DNA of 64,000 bases from Sclerotinia nivalis (lineage: Eukaryota; Ascomycota; Leotiomycetes; Helotiales; Sclerotiniaceae): the NCBI GenBank assembly GCA_029531795.1, contig JAPEIS010000001.1, positions 7,316,001 through 7,380,000 on the forward strand, read 5' to 3'. This document shows positions 12,490 through 22,490 of this stretch, in pieces. A model generated the notes under the pieces. The model was given only the letters and a program-made list of their open reading frames with translations. It ran no database searches and had not been told where the DNA came from. Position 1 is the stretch's first letter. Each line of letters begins with the position of its first letter. A program made the translations under genes and the position numbers.

Positions 12490-13525
12490 CTTGGACGATG
12501 TAGAAGCGTACAAGCTGGGGACTGTGGAGTGGTATGCTTGAGCTTTGTATGATCTTTGCTCAGATTGTGATAGAAGGTAGTCTTGTTTGAGATGTATAAG
12601 ATGGAGATGGAGTTCAAAGAGCATATACAAGTTGGTGTCCCAACAGTTGAGTTGTTGTGATGAATGGGATTCTTGTTTTCGAAAGAACTTCTCCCGAGAT
12701 GTTTTGAGATTGTTTATTTTTACTACTGGCTGGGGAACTACCGAGCTCTTGATCGGACGAGTATGGAAATATTCACTATGGCAACCTTGGATGTTCACCA
12801 AATGATGCTATGAAGTCATAGCATTCGGATCGAGGCGAAAAAACATTCTTCCATGTAGAACTCGATATTAATGAAGAGGTTCCCAACACTCATTGGTACA
12901 ACTGGCACAATTTGGATACAATTGAAGGTTTAACCGCAGAGTAGGAAAGAGGGCCAGGCAGAACATGTGAACTGAATGCCTGAGATTGTCTTGACATTGA
13001 GAGGAGAACCTCCGATACGGAGTATTACCTCTGAGGATTAAGAATCTGCAGACTGGAAGACTTTACAATATGCTTTAAATATCTTTCGAGCGAATTCGAA
13101 GACAATTCCTTTATCAGAGCCAAACACCCAAGACGACATGTTTGAGGACAATCGGAACTTCTCCATATTAAAGGATTGTTCCTGAGCATCAGCATACAAG
13201 AAGTTCACATCCGAATAGGAGGATATAACGGGAAATCATTTTTGGGTATTTTACTAGAAAAGTTTGAAGTCGAGTCTACATTATCAACATCACTGTCGCA
13301 CAGACGTCGGTTCTAGTGGGACCCTGGGAAAGGCTGATCAAAAGCCTCGTACCTCTTACCTTTCTTCGCAGCCGGAATTGCCAATCGCAATTTCCCTTTG
13401 CATTCTACCAATATTTCCAAAAAGATACTTTCCTAAAGTATCAGATATGATTTTCCAAAGCTAACTTTCTCTTGTTGCACTCCAACATCTACACATTCAA
13501 CTTCCTTACCATCCCATTACACAAA
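12490..13525. other. Intergenic region between divergent genes
   Basis: Contains the promoters of the minus-strand orphan (left) and of the FlbE-like gene (right). A 5' extension of the orphan to 12801 is possible. Nothing else was recognised. Confidence 0.5.
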
Positions 13526-14530
13526 ATGCCTACCTACCTTGTCCACGGTTTCCGTTGGCACAGAACTAATATTCGCATTCATATAATTTTAAATGATCTC
13601 GAGGATGCAAGTCCAGAATGGTTAATGGCACCCCGCACCTCGAATGCCCTCCTCAATTCCTTTTACACACAATTCGATTTCCTCCCACCAAGCAGTCCAG
13701 GTCCTATTGATCTCTCACCCGAACCAAGTCCCACAGAATCCAGTCATCCACCACCAAAATCTCCCCCAAGAACTCTTACCAAGAAAAGTAAACGATCTCC
13801 GGCCTCGTTGGAATCGCCTTCTCATAAAGATAAGCCGAGCTTAACGTTAAAGAACACTACTTCGCATCGACAAAACAATAGTAATTCGGGATCGGAAGCT
13901 TTACATGGGAGATCTGCATCTGGAGCTACGAATCCGAATTCGGATGGGCCACAGGCTAAAGAGATGGAAAAACCATTGCGATTTAATCAATGGAGTGTGG
14001 TTAAATTACTCGAACAATATGATCCGGATGATTTGAAGACAACCAGTCAACCATGGGCTTATGTATCAGATTATATAGTTGAAGTTGGATTGGGAGTTAG
14101 TATATCCGAAGAAGTGAAGAAGTATAAAGAAAAGCTTACGGAAGAAGAAATTGTTCCCTGTGATGCTGAACAAATAGGAATGAGTGCAAGAGAAATCAGG
14201 AGGAGGAATAAAAGAGCAGGTTGGTTTGATAGATTGAGGGAAAATTTGGAGACGGAGGAGGAAATGGGTTGGTTTGTGGTTGTCTGTGGGGATGAGGAAA
14301 GATGGGCTCCTCCTATAGATATGTCAGATGGAATGCAGAGTGCAGCGAGTGAAATTGAGGAGTCGCCGGTAAAATCGCCCAAGAGCCCAGGATTCAGAAA
14401 GTTTTTTAGGAGGACAGTACCTGCATCGGAGACTGGTGGTATGGGGACTAATGGCGTGGATGGAAGAGGTTTTAGTCGGGGTGATGATAGTACTTATGGA
14501 TCGGTTCGGGATACTAATACTAAGTCGTGA
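13526..14530 (+). CDS. flbE: FlbE-like developmental regulator
   Basis: Single exon, 334 residues. The N terminus MPTYLVHGFRWHR, followed by IRIHIILNDLEDASPEWLM, matches the opening of Aspergillus FlbE and its homologues (from memory). After a Ser/Pro/Lys-rich insert of roughly 95 residues (about 58-150) the second conserved block resumes with VVKLLEQYDPDD, QPWAYVSDYIVEVGLGV and GWFVVVCGDEERWAPP. In Aspergillus, FlbE acts with FlbD in switching on conidiation. The tail (about 275-334) is disordered, with SPVKSPKSP. An upstream in-frame ATG at 13472 would add 18 residues, but the ATG at 13526 sits in ACAAAATGCC and matches family starts. It is convergent with SNU23, 192 nt apart. Confidence 0.75.
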   Translation: MPTYLVHGFRWHRTNIRIHIILNDLEDASPEWLMAPRTSNALLNSFYTQFDFLPPSSPGPIDLSPEPSPTESSHPPPKSPPRTLTKKSKRSPASLESPSHKDKPSLTLKNTTSHRQNNSNSGSEALHGRSASGATNPNSDGPQAKEMEKPLRFNQWSVVKLLEQYDPDDLKTTSQPWAYVSDYIVEVGLGVSISEEVKKYKEKLTEEEIVPCDAEQIGMSAREIRRRNKRAGWFDRLRENLETEEEMGWFVVVCGDEERWAPPIDMSDGMQSAASEIEESPVKSPKSPGFRKFFRRTVPASETGGMGTNGVDGRGFSRGDDSTYGSVRDTNTKS

Positions 14531-14722
14531 GGTGCCGCTAAGTATTGTATTCTTTTTTAATACAGCTGCATAGTATCAAGGAGCAATGGGAATAATACCC
14601 CGGGTTGGAAGTAATTATTATATATTGACCTGAACAAATTCCAATTTTCACAATCTGGTATGATTAAATGTCCTCCCTCCTGAACACCGTCGCTAAATTC
14701 CAATATGCAAAACACTATATCC

Positions 14723-15430
14723 TCACTTTTTCGACGAACCAAATCCAACGATTCCCATACTAGCCATCATATCATCCTCATCATGTTCGCCCTCCACCCT
14801 AACATCCTCCCCATATTCCTTCTTGACAGCAATTTCCTTATCCTTTTCCTCCTTCTTTCTCTCTGCCAATTCCCTCCTCTTCTTCCTCCTTTCCTCTCTT
14901 TCCTTTTCATCCTCAATTCTCCTCCCCTCCAGCCTCTCTCCCAGAGTAACCACCTCCTCATTCTTCTCCCTCTCCAACCTCTCCCAAATCTCATCAATCC
15001 TCCTCCTCACATCCTCCACACTCGCTCTTTGAACCTCACCCGTCTGACCTATCGCCCTCAAATGCTGCATACTATTCTCATGTTCCACCCACTGCAAACT
15101 ATCCTTAAAAGTCAAATCACAAGCCTGACAGTAAAACCCAGCACCTTTCCCTCTCTTTCCCGTCGCTGCCCCCGCGGGCATTAATATAGTTTTTCCTACA
15201 TTGGCAGATACATCTAGACGGTTTGCGCGCGCTGATGTGAGGGATTCATCGCCAGTGAGGGGCGCGTAGTATTTTTTGCCTGCCAGTTTGGCTTCATATC
15301 GCAGACGTCCTTCTTCTTTTTCTTTGGCTTCTTGTTCGCGCGCTTTAGCTACATTGGCTTCGCGGTCGTATTTTTTGCGGAAATCGGTATCAGAGGCATT
15401 GGTTTCGTAGGCGCCTTTTTTGGTGGACAT
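14723..15430 (-). CDS. SNU23: U4/U6.U5 tri-snRNP component SNU23 (ZMAT2 homologue)
   Basis: Single exon, 235 residues. It starts MSTKKGAYETNASDTDFRKK and then has KYDREANVAKAREQEAKEKE, the conserved Snu23/ZMAT2 N-terminal region. A U1-type zinc finger follows: FYCQACDLTFKDSLQWVEH then QH, pattern Cx2Cx12Hx5H, about residues 99-121. A long Arg/Glu-rich helix makes up the C-terminal half, and the acidic tail ends in GSSKK. Snu23 binds the tri-snRNP with Prp38 during spliceosome activation in the nucleus. The open frame reaches upstream to 15592, but the ATG at 15430 matches the family start. It is head-to-head with DPH5 across 478 nt. Confidence 0.92.
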   Translation of the reverse strand: MSTKKGAYETNASDTDFRKKYDREANVAKAREQEAKEKEEGRLRYEAKLAGKKYYAPLTGDESLTSARANRLDVSANVGKTILMPAGAATGKRGKGAGFYCQACDLTFKDSLQWVEHENSMQHLRAIGQTGEVQRASVEDVRRRIDEIWERLEREKNEEVVTLGERLEGRRIEDEKEREERRKKRRELAERKKEEKDKEIAVKKEYGEDVRVEGEHDEDDMMASMGIVGFGSSKK

Positions 15431-15908
15431 TGTTGCGACTTTAGAATTGACGTTGATTGTACGAGGGATATCGTGGGCTCCAATCTTATATAGTAATATC
15501 AAACCTTTCTTCGCAGAAACAGATTGTAGGGTATTGCTCGAGTTGTTGTTGTCCCAGACGATTTTCTGAGCAAGGTTGAGCTTGGGCTTCAAAGTTTTGT
15601 TGCACGTCTATGGAGGAAACCAAATCCGGGGCTTTTGGAAAAACTAAAGATTTAATTACAGATTTAGAAACTTGAAGCCTTCAGGATCTCGAAAAAAAAC
15701 TATCCCGGGGATTTTGAAAGAAGATTTGATGTGTTAGGGACTCGGGGCGTTTTCTCAATTTTGGGAAGGCTGCGATTTTGCCTTGCCATTGAGGCCAGAG
15801 CGGTGAGTGATGTTTGCCGAAAGAGCAAACATGCAGGGGAAAATTAATTTTCTTGAATTATTCTGAGAACCCCTCACTAAATTGTTCTCATTGTACACAA
15901 GTAACAAG
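15431..15908. promoter_or_regulatory. Divergent promoter region, SNU23 / DPH5
   Basis: 478 nt between the two start codons must hold both promoters. No defined factor site was recognised. Confidence 0.5.
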
Positions 15909-16908
15909 ATGCTTTACCTAATTGGCCTTGGTCTCTCTGATGAGACGGATATTACTGTTAAAGGACTCGAAGCTGTCAAAAAATGCGCTCGAGTATACCT
16001 TGAAGCCTACACCAGTATCTTGTTGGTGGACAAATCAGTTCTTGTAAGTCTTTTTCCGTGTCCGGGGAAGTAAAGCGCTGACTGATGTAGACATAGGAAA
16101 GTTACTATGGACGTGAAGTGATTATTGCAGACAGGGATATGGTTGAGAGTGCCAGTGATGATATTCTAGAAAATGCGCAGAATGTGGACGTTGCATTTTT
16201 AGTAGTGGGAGATCCATTCGGGTTCGTCCTACTCTTCCCCTGACTCTACAACCCTCATGTTCCGAGGCACATATGTTGACATGAAGCTCTAGGGCGACAA
16301 CTCACACCGATCTCGTTCTCCGCGCTCGTTCCCTGAATATCCCTATCTCCACCATTCCCAATGCCTCCATTATGTCCGCCATTGGTGCTACCGGTCTTCA
16401 ACTTTACAATTTTGGCCAAACCGTCTCTATGGTATTTTTCACTGAGAACTGGAAGCCCGCTTCATTCTACGATCGCATCCGAGAGAACAGGAATATCGGT
16501 TTGCACACACTAGTATTATTGGATATCAAGGTTAAAGAACAAAGCATGGAAAATATGGCGAGAGGAAGAAAGATATATGAACCACCGAGATATATGACAG
16601 TTAGTCAGTGCGCGTCGCAAATGTTGGAGATTGAAGAGATCAAGACTGAGAATGGAGAGGGTGGAGTTTATAATGAGGAGAGTCTTTGTATAGGTGCTGC
16701 TCGAGTAGGCTGTAAGGATGAGAAATTTGTAAGTGGGACATTGAAACAATTGTGCGATGCGGATGAGCAATTGGGAGGCCCGTTGCATAGTTTGGTGTTG
16801 CTCGGAAGGAGGACACATGAGTTGGAGCATGATTATGTGAGGGAGTTTGCTGTGGACAAGGAAATCTGGGATACCATTTGGAAAAGGGATTATGAAGGAA
16901 AGGTATAG
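15909..16908 (+). CDS. DPH5: Diphthine methyl ester synthase (DPH5)
   Basis: Three exons, 15909-16043, 16097-16221 and 16293-16908, with introns of 53 and 71 nt, give 291 residues against about 300 in yeast. It begins [19 protein letters not shown], the Dph5 signature. The second exon carries [10 protein letters not shown], which joins [11 protein letters not shown] in the third exon, the S-adenosylmethionine-binding motif of the tetrapyrrole-methylase-like fold. [19 protein letters not shown] and [13 protein letters not shown] follow as expected. The enzyme methylates the modified histidine of elongation factor 2 in the cytosol on the way to diphthamide. The start at 15909 removes a spurious nine-residue extension. 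The only neighbour downstream is a decayed gene copy. Confidence 0.95.
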
Positions 16909-17089
16909 ATGTATGTAGCAAACATACCCCAACGTGGAGGTATGCTACAATATTACGAATTACAAGATTCCCAGATGGAGAACACCTTCAGCCAACACAT
17001 TTTCACCCGAATATTTCTCCAGATACCCACTACTAAATAGAGATTTACGCAGCTGGTCGGGCCAAGCTCATCGCTTTTCATTCCCATTT

Positions 17090-18260
17090 CTCACTTTCTT
17101 TCTAGCTCCACAATCTTATCGAGGAGGTCCCAGATATTTTCCTCCAGAGCAGCCAAACGCATCATTATTATCGTATCAGATCGTGTCAAGTCGTTGATGT
17201 GCGGTGTTGCGGTTTGACAGCAGAAAGTCTCCTCTTCCAATTTCTCCATCTCCTCCAATCTAATGGCTGAATCGAGTTGGCGGAGGGAGGCATCCTCTTC
17301 TCAATTCCCTTAACCTCTTCCAGCTTCCTCACACGGCGAAGTGCGAATTCAAAATCGTCCCACATCTTGTCCATTCTCTTTTCCAAAGATTTTCTTGCGC
17401 TCTGGACTTGGCTGTGATTTTTGGGCACATTTATCCAAGGTCGCAATTTGATTGGCGACGGATTAGAGACTATATGCTATCTCTTTTTTTTGAAGCTCGT
17501 CTATAAGCAACGCATGTTGAGACAATTGTCGCCCCTGCATCTGAGTGGTAAAGTTTCCAAGCCTCTTTCAAATCCTTCGGATCACGTCAAAGCTTCGTTT
17601 AGTTTTTGAATGTCAGATTGAAAGGTATCTATGGGCAACTTGGTAGGGAAAAGATCTGCTATTCATTGGCGCTTCGATTGCAATGGCACATTTTCTGAAT
17701 CTGGATCTTCTTCAGAATTGCCAAACCGTCAGATTCCGAACAATTCATCATTAAAGTCTGTCTTCCCTGACGCGTCTCGTCATCAAGTCTTTTTCTCAAT
17801 TTTGTAATGAGTTCACGAAGAATTCATAATGGCAATCCTTGCCCTAACCTGCGAATCGAATTTCCTCTGAAAGCCCTTCGATTTTAACATTTCCAACCTC
17901 TTCTCAACGTAGATTGTATATTAGTCGACTTTTTGCGTACGTTCCAATATTACCTACTCCCCCACCAAGATTGATATCATATCGACATTCTTGACATCTC
18001 TGTTCCAAAGTCCCGCGCTCATACGTGAGAATATATGGTAGACCATCGGAGTAATCAATCTCGAGACCTTCGAGTTCGACTTTGGGTTTTTGCTAAGAAG
18101 AGAGCTGAATCTATCAGATTCGTGGTTGCGTGACGATTGGGGCATGAGGATGTAGATAATTTACCCCCGATGTCATGCTTGATGGATGGATTTCCAACTT
18201 TGAAGGTGGTTTCATGTTTTCGGAATCGTTCGTGTGACCGATGATATTTGCTTGGCCGTA
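17090..18260 (-). pseudogene. Decayed copy C of the local zinc-finger/coiled-coil family
   Basis: Read on the minus strand, this stretch parallels copy A (18899-21404) from end to end but in shortened form. It keeps an exon 1-like piece (ENMKPPSKLEIHPSSMTSG) followed by a GTAAAT donor at the same place as in copy A. It then has GLPYILTYERGTLEQRCQEC against DLPYIITYEKKCLEMICQEC in A, then SKGFQRKFDSQVRARI against SKGLKEVLTSEVEARN. The two zinc-ligand histidines are gone, a TGA follows at about 17810, the large middle part is missing, and the C-terminal coiled-coil part survives in pieces down to about 17100 with shifted frames. It is therefore a pseudogene of a tandem duplication, with several independent breaks. 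Confidence 0.75.
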
Positions 18261-18898
18261 GGAGTTCTTTCCTTTTGGTTCAACGCTCCTGATAATTGTT
18301 AATACAAAATGGCAAACGCTCCGCACGCATTTCCCAGCCAATAAGTTCGGATACCACTGAGTTTTTTTTAGATTTCTTTTTAAGAAATTGCGAGGCAATA
18401 GAGGCAATGCTCCGCGTTTGCTTGTCATTCGATTGCTCACGACGGATACCGCCACGAATTGAAATTGTTCCCGCGGAAGCCGATATCGACCAGACTCATG
18501 CATATAAAACCTTCGTGCATGGCCTATCATAACCAATACGTTCTGATGCGTCTGAAGAAATTTCAATGCGCCCGAAGCAGTCTTTGCATGCATAAACCCG
18601 CACACATTGCCCCATTAGAATCTACTTGATTGATCGTGGATTCGGACTCCCGTGGGAACCTCGAACCGAATAAATGTATCAGAATAACCCGACACATTTC
18701 GCGTAGCGATTTTGGCATTGCAACCAATTCCAGCTCGTAGCCGCGAAAGCTGGCATGTGGATTTGTCTATACTTGTCATATATTACTTTGAAGACGAGGA
18801 TGCCAGGAAGTAAAAGAAGACAGGGAACAGGCAGATTAGATATGCAGAGCCCTAGGACCTCGCCCCTCCCAATCACCCCTTCCACTCCCTGCAACGAC
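18261..18898. other. Interval between copies C and A
   Basis: A minus-strand ORF (18114-18605) extends across it but shows no clear protein character; part may be 5' leader of copy C and part 3' flank of copy A. No separate gene was supported. Confidence 0.4.
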
Positions 18899-21404
18899 TC
18901 ATACAACAGGCTGCCGCAAACTCTTCACTTCTCTTTGTAACTTTTCGTTCGCTCGTTCCAATTCCACAATCTTGCAAACCTGTTTCTCATTTTTCTCCTC
19001 CAAAGCTGCTAGACGCATCATCATCATCTCATCAGAATGTTTCTCATTCTTCTCCAGAGCTGCCACACGCATCATCATCAATCTATTAGATTGGACCAAA
19101 TCATCAATCTGGTAGTCCCTAGAACCATTTTGTTCACCTAAGCTTTCAAACTTGGCTGCTTGGCTAGCCATATTTGATAGCTGTGTTTTAAGTTCCGTGA
19201 CCATTTTGTCGAATTCTCTTTGAGCAATAGACATCTTCTCTTCAATGAGCTCTGTATGCTCTTTGCCTTGCTGTATTTGGAGATTTTTGCCTGCCGTGGC
19301 CACATCTCCGGGCTTGTTCCCGAACCCCTGAACCTCTTTTTGCCATTGAGTGACTTGATCGAATGTGGACCAAAACTTGGCTGTATTCTCCCTGACGGGC
19401 TCTTCGAGCCCTTCATCCCAAAGCTTCCGCCACGAGGCTAGGTCAGTTATGGGTCCTAGCCTTTTTGGGTGTTTAGTGATTTGATTCTCCAGGGTAGCAA
19501 CTCGTTCTTGAAGGGATGTAGAAACAGTCATTCTTCTTTCAAGATTTTCTTGAAGTTGCTGATGTAGAGACGATTGTCTATTATTGGAGTCTACTAGCTT
19601 CTGATCGAGTCCTTTAGTAAAAACCCCCAAGTTCACAAACTGCTCCTTGAAAGTTTGAGATTCTTCCAGGTACTTCTCCAAGTTCTCAACTCTTTTGATA
19701 ATTGGTTCGATTGAATACATCTTTTGTTCGACCCCTTCTATAAGTAATGTATGTTGTGATAAGTGCCGATTATCGATCTGGCTAGTTAACTCTTCTAGCT
19801 TCTTGTGCAATCCTGCAGCAACATTCTCCAAGCCAGTCATTCGACTTATGTCCGCTTTAGAAGCGGTGCTATGAGCTAAGTCTTCCAAGGTTCTTTTGAG
19901 TTCATGAGTAAGCGCTTCTGATGTGACAATTCGGTCCATAGCGGCTCGAATACGATCTCCTTGCTTTTCCATGAACTGACGATTTTCTTTAATAACGTCA
20001 TAACGATATGTGGATATCATCTGTTCGAGAGTTTCGATTTGCTTCTTGTGGTGTAGCAGTCCAGTGGCACCGTGTCATCAAATTCTCAGTCTCTTTTTTG
20101 ACTCCCTTAAGTTCGTTTTCGATATTCGCGAACACATGGGCCAAGTTCTCGGTGACTTCCTTCTGTCCCTCCAGCTTGACCCCCACATTCGACAGAAGAT
20201 TAGCCAGATTATCGGTGATGTCCTTCTGTTCCTCCAGCTTGCCCTCCACATTCGCCAATCTGACTTTAGTCTCAAGGGGAGAGGTATCATCCCGTATCTC
20301 AAAGTCCTCAATAAGTCTATCGTGTTGTGTCACCGCTCGCGCCAAATCCCTGTCGTTATCGTTATGTAGCTTCGTGAAAGAGTCAAATACTGCCCTTAAG
20401 TTCTTGGTTTCGTTCCTTTGCTCCTTGGCATTTCGCTCTAGAGACTCTAATCTTTCGCCACTCAATTTTTCCAGTCCAATCAGCGTTGAACCTATACGAT
20501 GTATCCTATCTATTTGTTTCACCATATCTCGCTCGTGCTGATGTTCGATGTCTGTTAACCTTTGAAATATCTCTGTAGCGATGCTTTCTGACATTGGAGC
20601 GGACCTCTCGGATACAGCAGGAGATACCTTGCTTTTTTTAGACACTTGAGGCACGCACACAGCTGTTTGGGCGTTTTTAGATTGAAGGTCATGATTTTCC
20701 ATAGGGAGTGCAGGTGAGAGACGTCGACGCTTCGATGGTCGTCGCTCACCATCTAAATCGTCAAATGATTCAGGGGGTCCACCTTTCGACAAGTTTTGTT
20801 GTGAGAACTCCTTTTGCTGTTGATTCAGTAAAGTCCGCTCATGCCGGGCTTCCAACTTGGAAATTGGTTCTGCCGAATTGTTTATGATACGATTCCGGGC
20901 CTCGACCTCGGAAGTTAAGACCTCCTTGAGGCCTTTCGAGTCCAGCCTTCGTTTGACCTTGATACCATGACAGATGCCATTCGCATGTTTCCTGATATTT
21001 CCGATATTTGCACCTTCGAGTTTGAGATTGCGATTGCATTCTTGACATATCATTTCTAAACATTTTTTCTCGTACGTGATAATGTAGGGCAAATCATCTG
21101 GGAACTCCTTCTCAAGCTCTTCGATTCTTCCCTTCGCCTTGTCCCACGAGGGAGCCTTGAAAAGTCAGACTCGTGGCTGCATACCTAATGCTCAAAGTTG
21201 TAGGAAATATAGGTCACTTACAACTCCCACTACACAAGATGGATCGATTATGACCTTCGAAAATGAGCATGTTTCCGCAGAAATGTTTGTGCGATCTTGT
21301 GTGCCATCATCCTTTCCTGTAGAGAAGGGTACGGGACTCGCGCGCAGACTCGAAAGTGGCGGGTCTGAATCAAACTCGCCGAGTACAATATTATGCCTGT
21401 CCAT
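18899..21404 (-). CDS. Zinc-finger and coiled-coil protein, copy A (frame break inside)
   Basis: Exon 1 is 21222-21404 (MDRHNIVLG; the open frame reaches an earlier ATG at 21479). A 66-nt intron with a CTGAC branch leads to exon 2 from 21155. Residues 98-124 form Cx2C-x16-H-x5-H (CQEC, then NIRKHANGICH). Next come a basic, nuclear-signal-like stretch (RRPSKRRR) and a long coiled coil with a repeated unit of about 25 residues (KLEEQKDITDNLA, KLEGQKEVTENLA, LKGVKKETENLM). At about 20067-20075 the frame must shift by one base to continue as GLLHHKKQIETLEQM, after which coiled coil runs to the TGA at 18899. The total is about 800 residues. The break may be a true mutation, a sequencing error, or a hidden intron (donor near 20146, acceptor before AAGCAAATC, phase 0). 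The family was not recognised; nuclear action is inferred. Confidence 0.6.
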
Positions 21405-21479
21405 GTTTTGAAGTGTGTGGTCCTGTTGCAGCCCTTCTAAGAAAATGCAAGACAATCCCTCAATTAAACGGCGCAACAT

Positions 21480-22490
21480 AAGCTTGTAAAAACTATCTGG
21501 TGATTGTTTGCCTTTCCCAGCGGCGTTCCGGAAAGAACGTTTCTGGAGAGTGCTCGAAAGATGTGCCCTTGTGCGAGGACTATTGAATATATGGGGTCCC
21601 GTGGCAGAATGGAAATTGATAAGAAAAAAAATTGATAGATTGACTCTTTGAAGTAGATTGAGAAAACCGGTAAGAAAAGCTTCCCCGCGGCGGAGAGCAA
21701 ATCAAGCAGCAAGCTTTTTCGGTGTTTTAGAAACTATGGTGCCAGGACTTGAATGCATGAACGGGTATTCATTACCTTATCGGTGTTGTAGTGCGTAATT
21801 GGATACTTAAATGTCGAAGACTCTCCGTAGAACCATCCTAGTTATTGCAGATAATCAATTCTCCATATCGTTTTTTCTCCATTGATTGAAGTAATTGGAT
21901 GACCAATTGGATATCTATCAAGAAGTGTTGAGCCCTTCCCCGCCAAAGTGCCCGCCTACCATAAAGATTATCGCACAATTTTGAGCAGTGATCTTTTTTT
22001 TGCATACCAACCAATCGAGATACGATTTCAACTTTTTCATCTCCGATCCTAGTAACCTTGAAGCCCCGATTAGAAGGTTTCATCTGCCACTAGCCAACCG
22101 AGCATGCTAAATCTATTTAGGCTATACAGTAGAACCTCGCTATACCGGCGTTGTAAGGGTAAGTATTGTAAGCCCCATTTCTTAATAAAAATTGCTGTTT
22201 TTGAATATTCTAATGCTGCTTTAAGCAATTTGAAAACATATTCAAGTATTCCTCTCAAAATTCTGGTCAGTATGTTCAGTTACCTACTGAACCCTCCTAA
22301 ACACTTCGAGATAATAACTAATGATGGACAAACATTCGCGTCAGATCTTTGCCCCTCGGAGATAACTATTCATACATCAGTTACTTGTAAAGTCGTGCGC
22401 TTGCTGTTTTATGATCATACAAAACGGTACTAACATATTATTACACTAATTGAAAAAAAGGTTTACCCACTCGTACCTACAGCATTTTTC
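21480..22490. other. Interval between copies A and B
   Basis: No supported gene. Minus ORFs at 21464-21712 and 21838-22083 show no domain. It includes the transposon-terminus-like sequence at 22125-22150. Confidence 0.4.
22125..22150 (+). mobile_element. Possible pogo/Tc1-type transposon end
   Basis: A TA dinucleotide is followed by CAGTAGAACCTCGCTATACC, close to the CAGTNGAACCTCG termini typical of pogo/Tigger-like elements (known in general). No inverted partner was found within about 400 nt, and no transposase ORF is present, so this would be a solitary or truncated end. Confidence 0.35.

Noticed and set aside
14705..15184. 159-codon plus-strand ORF
   Set aside because: It lies antisense to the Glu/Arg-rich coding sequence of SNU23; its Leu/Pro/Ser bias is the mirror of that bias.
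20008..20541. 177- and 119-codon plus-strand ORFs
   Set aside because: Both are antisense to the coiled-coil repeats of copy A.
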